DNA of 64,000 bases, from the NCBI RefSeq assembly GCF_001522545.3, contig NC_031768.1:92924230-92988229 (forward strand), read 5' to 3'. The notes under the pieces were generated by a model that saw only the letters and a list, made by a program, of their open reading frames with translations, ran no database searches and had not been told where the DNA came from. The translations under genes and the position numbers were made by a program. Origin of the DNA: Parus major. Taxonomy: Eukaryota; Chordata; Aves; Passeriformes; Paridae. Below are positions 11,001-23,250 of this stretch, piece after piece (position 1 is the stretch's first letter; every line of letters begins with the position of its first letter).

Positions 11001-14000
11001 TAGAAACTTTCTATTTCTTCTTGGAATATAAATGTAATTCCCCCTGCACTCCACAGCCAGGAAATTCCAGCCAAGTTAGTGAAGTTTCCAATTCACCTGT
11101 TCTCTCTCTTGCCCAAGTCCAACAATAAATACTAGTACTAAAGTTTCATCTGTTCAGGAACCAATCTTGGTAAATCCTCCCCACACAACCCATGGAATGC
11201 ATTGGAACCATTTTCTTGGCTCCAGCTCGCATGTAGCAACACTGCAGAGCAGTTCAAGAGACTGTGACTAACCCAACTCATTACCTCAACTCAAACCCAA
11301 TGCTTTATCTCAACAGTATTGTTTCTACCTTTGATAGGAAATCAGAAAACAAATTTGATTATACTAGTATTCATATAAAGGTCCTTCTAGTTTAGCAGTA
11401 ATACATCAACCACAGGGCTCTCAAATGCTGAACATTCCTACAAGTAGCTCAGACTGAGGCAAATATAGCTAAGATTTTCTGCTTTTATAATTCATATTTG
11501 TCTTCCTCAGTTAGGCAACTGCATTTCACACAGAAATATTTACAGAAAACAGATTCCTGTTTGTATGCCAGAGCATCTGTGCTAGACATGATGTGTTAGG
11601 GCTTAAGTTCTGTTCCACAGAATTTCAGAATATGCTCAGACTGAATCCCAGAACCAAGCAGTCAAGCTTTTCATGACAGAGCCAGGAGTTAAAGAACCCA
11701 AAGACTGTATTGTGGCTTACTGAAGAACAGTGCTCCCAAAATAACTCCACAGACAGACAAATGGGAATTCACCCATCAAGTTCCTTCCTCAAAATACATC
11801 ATTAAGTTTTCCTTCCATGAGCTCATATACCACATGAAATCAAAATACATCAATACATGAAATGAGCTTCTGTAGAGGAAAGGACTTCAGTGAACCCACT
11901 AGTACCACATTTGTTCACTTTTCAGACAAGACTTCCTACACCAAAATTTGTTCCCTTCCAGGCCATGTATATGCTTTGCAGCTCTAATTCCTGAAGTATG
12001 CATGCCTCTCCATAGTCCTTTCACCTAAAGCTCCTCACCTGAGCTCCTGCTCCCAGCTGCTGTGTTTTAGTGTTGGTAATTTTAAACTCAGTACTGGCAT
12101 CTTGGAGATGTAAGAAATTGTTGTTTGGAGAGTTCAAGGCAGTATTTGATGCCTCAAGCATTTCTGCAGGAGAGAGAGAGAACAAAAAACCACATACTCA
12201 CAGACTAAATGAAATAGAGCTGGGACAAGAAAACTACAAATTTGATACCCACACATTGGAATTTGAGATTTAGCCTGGCTTTGTCCCAGTAGTTACATAA
12301 TCTTTTAATCTTAAGTGATGGTCAAAATCCTGTAATTTCACTTAGTGGACAGACAAATTTGAACATCCATAAAAAGAAGGGCAAGTTGAAATATCATTGA
12401 GTCTTAATAAGCCACAAACAGATTTTTTAGAAATAACTATTCTTATGCCATACCACCTCTATCACACAAAATTTGTATTCCTCCCCACCCTTTACATTAC
12501 AAATGTTATTGAAAAGGTAAATGGGCTTTCATTTCCAAGGACATCTATTATTTTTAGCTAATGCTGACTTCAGTTGCTAGCTTGCTAGGTCACTCTCTAG
12601 CAGATACCTTTGGGCCTGCTCCTCTTTTCCTGTGCTGCTGCCCGAAGCTTTGGTGGTTGTTTTATTTCTGCCATGAGCTGTTCGTGCCACCTGGGCTCCA
12701 GTGGCCCATGCTGTTTCAGCTTCACCTTCAACATCTGCAGGCAAAGCATAGCACCACAAAGAGCCATTGGACAGAGCAAGGAGACCAGTGGTGACAGGAA
12801 AACTGCATCAGCAATGGCACTGTTTTACAGGTGCTTGTCACCCAAGAAGGCACTGGGCCCTGCACATGAGACAGGCTTCAGCACTATGCTTAGTATAATA
12901 CTTTAGCAACTCTCAAATTTGAAATCAAGAACTCCAGGAGCTCTTTCAAGACCATAAAATGTTGCAAATTAAAGAAGCAGTGGAGGAAGTAGGAAGATCA
13001 TCTTTCTTCTACAAAGATGTCAACTCCCATTTTTCTAATACCATGTTTGGCAGGAGGGTCTATTCAAAAGTTAGGTATGGTTAATATAACCCCCTCCCAA
13101 ATACAAACCAGTAGCTAAGGTATTAGCTTTATATTCCTTCAAAGTGTCTTATTACCTCCAGAATTACCTTGTTTTGCTATCATCAGATGCAGCACCAGGT
13201 CACCTACCGGCTTTAGATGAGGCTTGAGAGCAGCTACATCTACTGTGGAGGCCCTGTGCTTTTGTTTGACAGTCACCTGAAAGAGCAGAAATGATGCTTA
13301 AGAAATAGCTCTTACTCTGCTCCTTGTACACTTTGCCATCAGTGGCACAGTGGAGGATACAAGTCAGGATTTGGGAACAGGGGAGGTGGGGAAAGCATTA
13401 ATAAATGAAACAAAAGAACAAACAAAACCACACCTCAAAAAAAACCCCAGAAACAAACACCCCCCCTGCCCCCAAAACAAAACAAGGAGTTGGGAAGTGC
13501 AGAATAATGACATTTCCTTATATGGGGTTTTGGTAGGGAAAGATTTGCCCGTGGCAAACCAGAGGCAATCAGAAGTACTGCACAGCCCTTAGAGGCTTGC
13601 ACAAGGAGCACAAAGCCTTCTAGCCCCAACAGCTCATGAACTGCTCTGAGAAGCAGCGAGAAAACGCTGTACTCAGTGTCAGGAGTGATCCCAACAAGCA
13701 CCATGGTCACATCATATTCATCAGTAAGAGCTCGGCTCCAGGGAGAAGAGCAATTGAATGGGTTAACAAGACTGTAACAAGAACTTTAGCAGCAGGCAGC
13801 TGTATGTGTAAGCCAGAGTCCCAGAGACTGGCTTACAGCCCGACATAAACTAGGAACAATAGCAAGATAGAATTGCAGAGATATTCATGTGAAGCACCAA
13901 GCTCTGAGCTTGCTGCGTAGGGAAGAACTGACAAAAAAGTCAATTGCACATGCACGCCTTTAGCTGCCTTGTTCACTTACTCGCATTTCGAGGCTATGCC

Positions 14001-17000
14001 ATTTCCTTTCACTTGTGTATACAACTTCAGAACACGTGGGAGTGCAGGTAGAACAACACTACAGCTCCCCACAGTAGCTGTGCTTTCATTCATTTGCAAA
14101 TTAGACCACTGTTTGCTAGAGAAGCTTTAAAACAGCTTTGCAGATGGGGAAATCCTAGTTTAAGAGCCCTCACAAAGACCTGAGCAGTAGCACTCTGCTT
14201 TCTTTCAGCATTTCTGACTACTACTTTTCAAACATGTTTGTGCTTCTCGCGGACCAAAGAAAAAGTTACCAAAAAGGAAAAAGGGAAAGATTAAAAAAAA
14301 AAAAATAAATAAAAATCAAGACCCAGATCATCCTGCCACCTTGTGCTACAGTTCTGTACTGCACAGTGCATTGACACACAGTGCATTGCATGTAAAAACT
14401 AGTTATGATGCACTGTCTCCTTACCAATACTATTAATTTACATAACCATCAAGATAACATCTCCAAACACATGACATAGCATTACCTGGAGGCTGGAGCC
14501 ACAGTCAAGCCAAGCAAGAGCTGGGATTTTGTAGAGGTGCATGGTTTAGCTGAAGCTTTCAAATCTGCTGAACTCTAGCAGCACCAACAAAGAGGAAAAA
14601 AGGCTGATGTCTAGTGCAGTATGCAAAATTTTCACTTTTTGTAACACCGCTCTTTATTACAAGAGGAGTTGTGTCTCATCTTCTGCCAAGGCGTCTTTTG
14701 CAAAGCACGCCAATGCCACAAGGCCTTGTGCCAATGTTTTAGATCTGCTCATCATTCCCAGTTCAAGCTGCAGCAAGCAAAGAGCATCACAAGCCTTTAG
14801 AGACACCCCAGACGTTTTTGTATCTGGTCATCTTCACCAACCAAGTGGTGAAGGTGGAAGTCTCTGACCCTCCCTGTGAGGGGCTCAACATTTTTTACCC
14901 TGACTAAATTCCTGCAGTAGCTGAGTGCACTGCCCAAAGGCCTCTGCCTGAGGCAGAGAGCAGAGAACCGTCTCAAAAGTGCCTCTGCACTTGCATACAC
15001 ACCACAGCATCTGGGAAGGGAAAGCAAGAAGATGCCAGGCACAGCTGAAGGAAGGCCACAAGTGTCCAAGGTGGAAAGCACAAGGAAACAAGAGTGTGTT
15101 CCATGAAACTGTTGTGCACAGAGCAGAATAACTGCTGCAGGGAAGTCAGTGGTTGACCCTGGAGGGAGAAGAGGTTTACTATGCTGATTCACAAAACTGT
15201 GGCTACTCCTGACTTAAAAAATTACTACAAACTAAGTATTTGGGTGAACAAACAGGGTAATCTAACACTGAGCTGCAGCTGAGAACGCCAGACTTCTGGA
15301 CTTCAATGTACCTTTGAAAAAATGCCTTTGGAGAAGAGGTCTCAACACATACTGCTCAGAAACAAAGCAGAGTGGATGTTTCCAAAGTTGTCTGTTGACT
15401 CCAGTCACTCACCTTGCGCAGAGTGTACCTCTTCTGCTGAATGTCATCCAAAAGCATCTCATAGGGAGAGCGAATACGTTCTTTTGGAGACACACAACGC
15501 TGTGGTCGCTCGGCGGCCTTGCGCAGCCTCACACCAGTCTGCAGCTCACAGATGACACTGGGCCACAGGGATGCCTTGGAAAAACCAGCAAGGGCCAAGT
15601 CAGTAGCTGGATAGAACTCATGGAGCAGCATCCCCTCCTCCCTCCATGTGACAGGGCACACTTAGCAGCTGAAGTCATTCAGAAACACAGAACTGTGTCC
15701 TTAACATGCCCTTCTACTCTCTTCCAGATCAGAGTGCAGTACCTAAGCAGAGAATTACTTTTCTTTGCAGAAGTTAATTTACAACAAGGAAACTCATAGC
15801 TGGCTCACCAGGTTCATTCCCAAAATTTGTCATTAACTTTATGGATGTACTTCAGCAAAATAAAGCTTTTGCTACCAGGTAAATAAATAGACCTATTCTC
15901 TTTCTGCAAGTGCTCCAGGTGCCAGAGTGCTTTCATATTACTGGATCGTAGGAAACACTGGGAATGAAATCCCAAATCTCACCATTAAAATCCTCCAAAT
16001 TTTCAGAAAACCAGGGGCTGAGGTGTCCAGAAACAAAAGAGGAAGACAAGTAGACAGGGGATCTTAACAGCAGCATAGGTTAGCCATCTCAGCCTAGAGA
16101 CAAGCTAAAAACCCTGACATCTGCTCATCCTGTTTCTAGATACTAGTACTAGTATCTGAGGATGTTCAGGCATGCAGTATAACCCAACACAAGTTAAAGA
16201 CGGGGAAAAAAGTAATCAACTCAATAGCATGTTTAGACAACATTGTAATGGAAGTGCTAAATCAACAGCTTATCTGGATCCCAGTGGCAAATTGAGCAAG
16301 AACAAGTCATTGTATTATAAACAGTGAAAGGGAAGCAAAACATTTTAGAAAACTGCCTCAGAACAAAGTATCTGACTTAGGCTTCTCTCTCTTTTCTACT
16401 TACAGCATGAAGCATCTTCTCTCTACTTATCCCTTCAGATATCTTGGTATAATACCAGAAGAGTCTTATGCAAGCTCTGACTGATGGCTGCCTTCAAGAA
16501 GACAGATATTTTTGCTGGATTGTTTTAGCCTGGATTTGGTAGTCATACCTCAACTCCAGAAAACTAGAACTCTCAAAGAATGACCAAACACTTGCCATAT
16601 CTCCTAGACTACATTTAATACTGTGTGGGAGAACACACAGAAATCTCTGGGCAAACTCATCAGTACTAGAGACTTTTGAAACAGCTTATACTGAGACATT
16701 TGCACTTCAGAGAGTTGTGTTTCACATGGTGACGGAACCTGATGGAGAGACATGACCTGAAGGGAGATGTCTGTACTGTAATATTGCCACATAAGTTTGG
16801 GGACAAGAATTGCCTTCAGCTGGCCATTTTTCAGATGTTCCATTATCACTCATGCTTTTATTTCCTTACTGATTGGATCACTGCAATTATTCTATTTTTG
16901 CCATCCCATGTGTTGTCAAAAGCCACCTAAATTTTCCACAACCTATGCAGTACAACGTAAAATGCTACAACACTCTAAACCCATTACCTTGAGTTCAACA

Positions 17001-20000
17001 GGTGAGCACTAAGACAGCTGTGTTTCTTATAGGTCTCACTGCTTAGATTTCAACGTGGAGATCAACTTGGGACATGTACAGATAAGCTCTGCTGAAATTG
17101 TACAGCACTTCACACTATCTGTGATCTGACCACAGGCTGTGGTCTGCATTTCAGAAGTTCTGTTTTGCATGAAAAAGTGTGGTACATGGAGCACATTAGC
17201 TCCATGGACCACACTCCATGGAGACATCAGCTCTAACCTGTGGGATCCTAGAGAAACTGGCATCCTGGTTATTTTAAACTCAAGAGATTGTCAGAGCAGT
17301 GCAATCAACTGGTGCTTAGGGACTTGGAAACCAGAGGCAGAGGATTCGCAACAGACATCCAGCTTTTGGAATTCATGCCTCCTGAAGGAGCAGAGGCCAA
17401 ATACACTGGCCTTCAGGCCACACAGCAAAGCCCATGTATTTATTCATGTATTCCCTGCAGAAAAGAGCTATAGCAGTTGATGAGTTTGTGGTTTGAGATA
17501 GCTTGCCAGTTTATTTTAATAGATCACAAAATTGAGAATATGCCCAAACACACATTTCACAAGCATTTTCATACAAATAGTTTGAGCACGCTTCAAAGCA
17601 AGTGCTATTTAGACAAAGGGAGCAAGTCCACAAGTCTCTTGGGGCTTGCTGTTTGTCTCCACAGACTCCAGACTACAGAGCGTTTGTTTATGCTGGGCAG
17701 AGCTCCAGCCTGAAGAGCTATTTGTTTCTGATTGAGCCCTGACTGTGTAGGGCCTTGAAAAAAAGCACAGTAAGTTGCCTTCCCTGACCCAAACACAGTG
17801 CAACATCTATGAAGCACAGAAGGCAAAGACAAGAAAGGCAGTGCACAGAAGGTAGGTGTGAAATCTCACCCTCCTTCACTCACAAAGATGGACAGTGCTA
17901 CTGACCTTCAGTCCCTGCCAGTCCTGACCAACAGAGACACCACATAATAAAGGTGAACTAGTCCACCCCAGGATTACCAACAACAGAAGAGTTTTCTGGG
18001 AGCTTTCATTCCAGCTATGAGAAAAGAAAAGATTGCTTTTGGCAGGTGTCAGTTCCTGCCAAGAGCTGGAATTTGGGGCTCATGTGTGGGAAGAAACAGC
18101 CTGCGTAACTACTTGTGGCCATTCATTCCAAAGACTGCCTCCAACTTCATTTTTAGAAGTGGTTTAAGTTGGCCCACAAAGACAATCTTTGGGTAGAACA
18201 GAAGTCCACGTGAGGTTGACATATGAAATAGTTTAACTTCAAGTTCACTCCCCAGCTTGTTTTGCAAACAAGTCTTTAACTACTCAGGCTCCTGAAGTTT
18301 AGGAGTTTAACAGCCTAAGAAGTTTAATTTTTGTACAAGCTCTATTTTTCATAGAAGAATCAATGCAAAGCCTCAGAAAGCTAACCCTGACCAAAAAAAC
18401 CAAAACAGTCCCCCATAATGAAGAAAATAAATCTCTTACACCACGGGTTTTCTTCTTTTGAATGGGATTTTCCAACCAATCTTCCACATCCATTTTTCTC
18501 AGTCTCTGAGAAAAGCAAGCACATGAGGTCATCACTTTACACTCTTCAGTGATCTCCTATCTATCCAGCATAAATTACTAATGTTTATCTGAAAAGCCTA
18601 GAAGCTCCAAACACCTAAACTTTCAAATGCTACAATAACTAAAAATGGTCCAGAGACAGCAGCTATTCACATTGTGAAAACAGAACTTAATCCAGGTGCT
18701 CCATTTCTAGTGCAATGAGAATGTTACTTTAGAACTTGGTGAGTGAAGGTAGAGGGAATAGCAGCTGATAGGTAATCTAAACATACCTCTTTGGAGGTCT
18801 GGATGATGGTCACAAGCTTTTGAAGTTCTACATATTCAGTAAACAGACTCCTACAGGTCATTTCATAATGGCTGGTAGCCTCAGAAGGCCTGGACAAGTG
18901 CTCCTCACAGGCCTGAAAGAAGTGCAGTGATTAAAAAAAGATGAAATTAAAAAAAAACAAAAACAAACATGGTGGGATGGAATAAAGCAAGATTCTGTTT
19001 CCCCAATCCATGGTCAAAAATCATCTTCTTCACTGCCCCTTTATATATTTTTTTTTCTATTGCAGATACAGAGGAACAAAAAGGAAGATGTTCAATATTT
19101 TATGTACAATAATGGAAGTAGCTGTGTAATTTGTGTATCTTGTTTTCACTAAGGCGTACTTTGAAGCAAGCACCTGAAAAGGGAAGCCTCCAGTTCAAAG
19201 AACAACAATCCACAGCAAATGGAATCACTTGCTCTGATCAAGGGGTCCCATCCAAAGGGATGGGAAGTTTCTCATACCTCTATATTATGGCTGAGAGAAA
19301 AATATCTGTTTGAGACATTCAAATCCCAGACTTTGCAGAAGCCAAATACTATGGAAAATTTTTTTTTTTTCAGTATCCATACTGTTGTAGGTATTGATTT
19401 TGGAGACTGTGTACAGAAGGAATTTGTAGACACAGCTGTGGGAGAGCCATGCTCAGTCTTCCTTCTTAATTATTTTCCATGGGCACTTACAAACATCTCA
19501 AATGATTCTGCCTTTTCCCTCTAATGGGAAAGCCAATGTTCCCTCTCTGTCCTCCAACAGCACACCCAGCTTTTTCCCCGAAATGGTCTTGCCTCTTGGT
19601 CAACAGTACTGTTCCATCAACTCCTCTAAAGCTGCAATGTTTACTAAGGGGAAAGAAAGAAACCTTGATAACATCCTGCAGGGTGACTGGTGGTTCTGTT
19701 GCCTCGTCATTCAGTTTCAACATGAGGCACAGCAGTTTCTCCAAAGGCTCGCTCAGTTCTCGCTCCACTTGGCTGTCAATTCCCCAGTCCAGGGCTTCAT
19801 AGATCACCACTCCCAAGTACTCCAACAGCTGCAGACAGAGACCAAGGAAGCAGTGCAGCACAAAGCATTATGGAGAACATCACAGCTTACTTTCCAGCCA
19901 TTACCTCCTCTGCTACTGAAGACTGAGCACATCTCTCAGGATGGGAAATACCCCCACTTTAAGCTGATTTAAAGTTTTTAAATGGCCTTAACTGGAATCC

Positions 20001-21352
20001 CTAAGATATCTGTTATTAGGGCAAAAAGACAACATCTGTGCACATTGTTTCCCAGTCCCACTGACTTACTTAAGCTCAGTCAAGCATTTTGTTTCCTTTT
20101 CCAGGTTGCAGGGGAGTCATTCTCACAGGGCACAGAAAATTCAAGCACCTTGATAGTTTCCCAAGACATCTGCATCTCCTGAGCAGGCCTTCTACTACAA
20201 CAGGATTATATCTGCACACACAATGAAGGAAAAGACACAGACTTACCTTGTCCTCTGATTGCTGAATGCTGCCAACATCTGAAAGGGGAAAAAACGAGGG
20301 TCAGGGAAAAAGACAGCTGTATGGGCATTGATAAACAGCTTCCAGAACCCTTTTCAAGACAGAGGAACAGGAAGCATTGTTTTTAATAAGGTAACTAACT
20401 CCTCTGACAAAAGTCAGTCCCACCTGGGGAAAGTAGGTGGGCCTGTATTTGGGCAGTCCTGGAAAACAACATAGGAGACTCATGTTATTGTGAGCTTTAG
20501 CCCAAAGTAACTGCTGCTGCATTTTGTTGTTTGCTAATTGATATCCAACCTCCAGGGAAGGCACAGAATCTTCTTTACTACCCACTCTAGTCTCTGAATA
20601 ATTAGCCTAGCACTAACCTCTGCTTCAGCCCAACCCAGCCCTGTGTAATACAGAGTTACTACCACTTGGTGGTTACACATAGTGACCAAAAAAGGGGAAA
20701 GTATCAATCATAAATCTGCTGTGACAATTACCATAACAAAGGAACCTTACACTGGAAGATGAACAGAGCAGCATACATAACAAAGCCTCAGACTATTTAT
20801 TTCAAATAACATAAATGTAGAAGGCTTTCATCACAGCTATTCCCTAGAACCAAATGACTCCGTATAGCACTACTAGAGCAATTAGTAGGTCATACATCTG
20901 TATTACCACTCATCTACAGTCCTCTGAAATGAAATACAGGCAGAAGAGCTTCAGGACAACATACATAGGAAAGAGAGGGGAAAAAGGAAAAACAAAACAA
21001 AACAAAAAACCCCCAAAAAAACAGAGGAAAATAAATTTCCCCTTCTCTGTCCTCACATTTCAGCCTGTTATGGAAACAACTCTTAGCATCTGCAGATACC
21101 TATGCTCTTACCAGACTTGTGGTAGACCTTGAAGGAAGCAGTACCATCAGCATGGATAAAGATGCTTCCAGAACCTTTTATGAACACAGAATGGAGAGTT
21201 GTGCACAGCCCCTGAGCCACCTGCTCTATTTTTCTGCAACACTGAAAGCAGATAGCCCAGGCTTGCTCCTCGCTTACAGGATGTTCAAAACACCTCAGAA
21301 GGTCAGCTAGAGAGACCTTTGTTATCCTCTGCTCACACCCTGGAGGTTCCAT
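5041..21352 (-). CDS. SPIRE-family actin nucleator, divergent third paralogue (16 coding exons)
   Basis: Exons: 21352-21112, 20278-20247, 19828-19664, 18912-18787, 18505-18440, 15574-15413, 13276-13208, 12734-12608, 12163-12039, 10865-10702, 10273-10060, 8967-8836, 7521-7457, 6610-6583, 6174-6032 and 5152-5041. Together they give one 656-codon frame; SPIRE1 is somewhat longer. The ATG at 21,352 has a strong Kozak context and an in-frame stop just upstream. KIND domain is residues about 14-188 (SEEQAWAICFQCC; ALDWGIDSQVERELSEPLE). WH2-like repeats: 211-230, 246-265 (SPYEMLLDDIQQKRYTLRKV, nearly SPIRE-identical), a degenerate one at about 265-287, and about 303-320 (HEQLMAEIKQPPKLRAA). A degenerate Spir box is at about 508-541. 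The FYVE-like zinc finger, about 543-571, keeps CxxC, CxxC and CxxCC. SPIRE proteins nucleate actin on Rab11 vesicles with formins and myosin V. Similarity to SPIRE1/2 is weak outside these motifs, so function is inferred. The exon 14 donor is GC rather than GT. It lies head to head with NEPRO. Confidence 0.88.
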
Positions 21353-21434
21353 TTTTCCCTTCACCTATAAACTCCACTCTTAGCCTAGGGAGCTTGAAAC
21401 TCCCTTTATCCAGGCTGGGCAAGTGCTCACAGCA

Positions 21435-21505
21435 GCTTTTTATCAGTTCTACCTCTGGGTTTGCTCTTATCTCTCTTCCCTACAGGTGCAACCATTAATG
21501 CAAAT
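21435..21505 (-). promoter_or_regulatory. Possible SPIRE-like core promoter elements
   Basis: On the minus strand an octamer ATTTGCAT (21,498-21,505) lies about 55 bases upstream of a TATA-like GATAAAAAGC (21,435-21,444), which is about 85-90 bases upstream of the start codon. The spacing suits a TATA promoter with a POU-factor site. The flank here is not CpG-rich, unlike the other three genes, which would suit tissue-restricted expression. This is motif spotting only. A 5' UTR intron is also possible, because TTTATAG just before the ATG resembles an acceptor. Confidence 0.25.
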
Positions 21506-21934
21506 TTTGGCTCTTTTTAAAGGGACATGACTGTATCTGTATTTGTATGAGATTTCTTAAAAGCATAGAGTAAGTGTACAACAAAATGGAATCAAGAGAA
21601 GGTAAGAGTGTACAAAATTGTGCTTAATTTAACTCCCTTGTTTCTAACAAATCTATTAATTGCACCAATGTTTGCAACTAGGGGAAGAGTACATTTAGCT
21701 TCAGGCAGGGAGGGAAAGAGGCAGGAAATGTCTTGTTCTTGAGGGAAGAGAACTCAGAATGCAACCAAAATAATTTTGATAGGAAACTATTCCAATAACA
21801 CTAATAAATTACAGCAATCAACTCCATGGGGCACCTGCAGCGGCTCCCTGCCATAACAAATTCCAACAGCAGGGGCTGTGACATGGAGCGATGGGGATAG
21901 CCAGGCGGGTGCCTGGGCGTGGGTCCTTTCTTGC

Positions 21935-22265
21935 TTAGAACGCCGATATCCCAGAACCACAGGATCAATTTGGTGGGAAAAGACCTCTGAGATCATTGAG
22001 TCCAACCTGTGCCCGAACACCAGCGTCAGCTACACCTGGCACCGAGTGCCACGTCCGCTCTTTCCTTAAACACCCTCAAGGACGGTGACTCCATCACCTC
22101 CCTGGACAGTCCGTTCCAATGTCTGAGCACCCCTTCTGTGAAGAAATGCTTCATAATGTCCAACCTGAACCTTCCCTGGTGCATCTTAAGATTATATCCT
22201 CTAGTCCGGATGTGAATTGCTTCTGGTTTGAAGCCAATCCCGCAGCTTTTCCAGCCCTTTGAGGG
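21935..22265 (-). mobile_element. CR1 LINE fragment inside the head-to-head intergenic region
   Basis: A reverse-orientation CR1 3' end: aagacctctgagatcattgag, gagtgccacgtccgctc, cctccctggacagtccgttcc, and ttcataatgtccaacctgaac in order. It is relatively well preserved and includes the CR1 block with 'gatgtccaac'-like sequence. It occupies much of the roughly 1.25 kb between the SPIRE-like and NEPRO start codons. Confidence 0.85.
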
Positions 22266-22269
22266 TTGT

Positions 22270-23250
22270 GTGTGACACGGGAAGGCACAGCTGCGGGGCT
22301 GGGGACTGGGGTCACCCCCGGAGCACCCCGGCACCGCCTCACGGAGCAGCTCGGCTGCTGCTGCGCTGCCTCCCAAGGGCCTCCCGAGGCACACAATGGG
22401 GAATCGCCAGGTTTAGAAAGTGTGAATAACATTTATTTACATTTACATTTATTTACAGTGATTTCCCTTCCTGCTTATGGCATTTGGGAACACAGTGCGT
22501 CAGCCCCGAGCCACGACGCACCCCCTCGGGGTGACTTGGTCTGGTCCGCGACTCTCCCCTCCCGGATGGTGCCGCCCACGCCGGGGCTCGCCGTGCGCAG
22601 CGGGAAGATGGCGGCGCCCAGGGCGGCATGGCCCGGGCGGGACGAGCCCTGGAACCGGCTGGACGTGCCCTGGCCCGCCAACAGCGCCACGGTGCCGCTG
22701 GCGGCCCAGCACCCCGCAGGTCCCGGCGCGGTGCCGAGGGGGGGTGGGGGGTGTTTGAAGCCGCTCCCGGGTGTTTGCGGTGTGTGGTCTGTCGGTGGGA
22801 GCCGGAGGAGCGGCCGGAGCGGCGGCGGGCGCTCAGGCGGTGCCCGGTGCTGATGCCCGATGCTCAGGCGGTGCCCGGTGCTGATGCCCGGCGCTGCGGC
22901 GGTGCCCGGCGCTGCCCGGCGCTGCCCGGTGCTCAGGCGGTGCCCGGTGCTCAGGCGGTGCCCGGTGCTCAGGCGGTGCCCGGCGCTCAGGCGGTGCCCG
23001 GTGCTGGTGCCCGGCGCTCAGGCGGTCCCTGGTCTCGCCCGCAGTGAGGTTGCTGACGGCGCTGCGGCGGCGCTGCGATATCGCTGGGAAGCGGCTGTCG
23101 GGGCCGGGCCTGGCCGCCGAGGGACGCGTCCTGCGCTCCGTGCTCTACGCGTACCACAGCAGGCTGCTCCGGCACCGGCCATACCTGGCCCTGCAGCAGG
23201 TGAGCACCAACCCCACCTGGGCGCCGGGGACCCAGCACCTGGGTACTCCT
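22270..23250. promoter_or_regulatory. NEPRO CpG island
   Basis: Strongly CpG-rich sequence spans the NEPRO first exon, first intron and second exon. This is the usual form of an avian housekeeping promoter. Its left edge contains a short AT-rich insert (22,428-22,457) with repeated forkhead-like TATTTAC motifs. No TATA box is evident near the NEPRO start. Confidence 0.7.
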
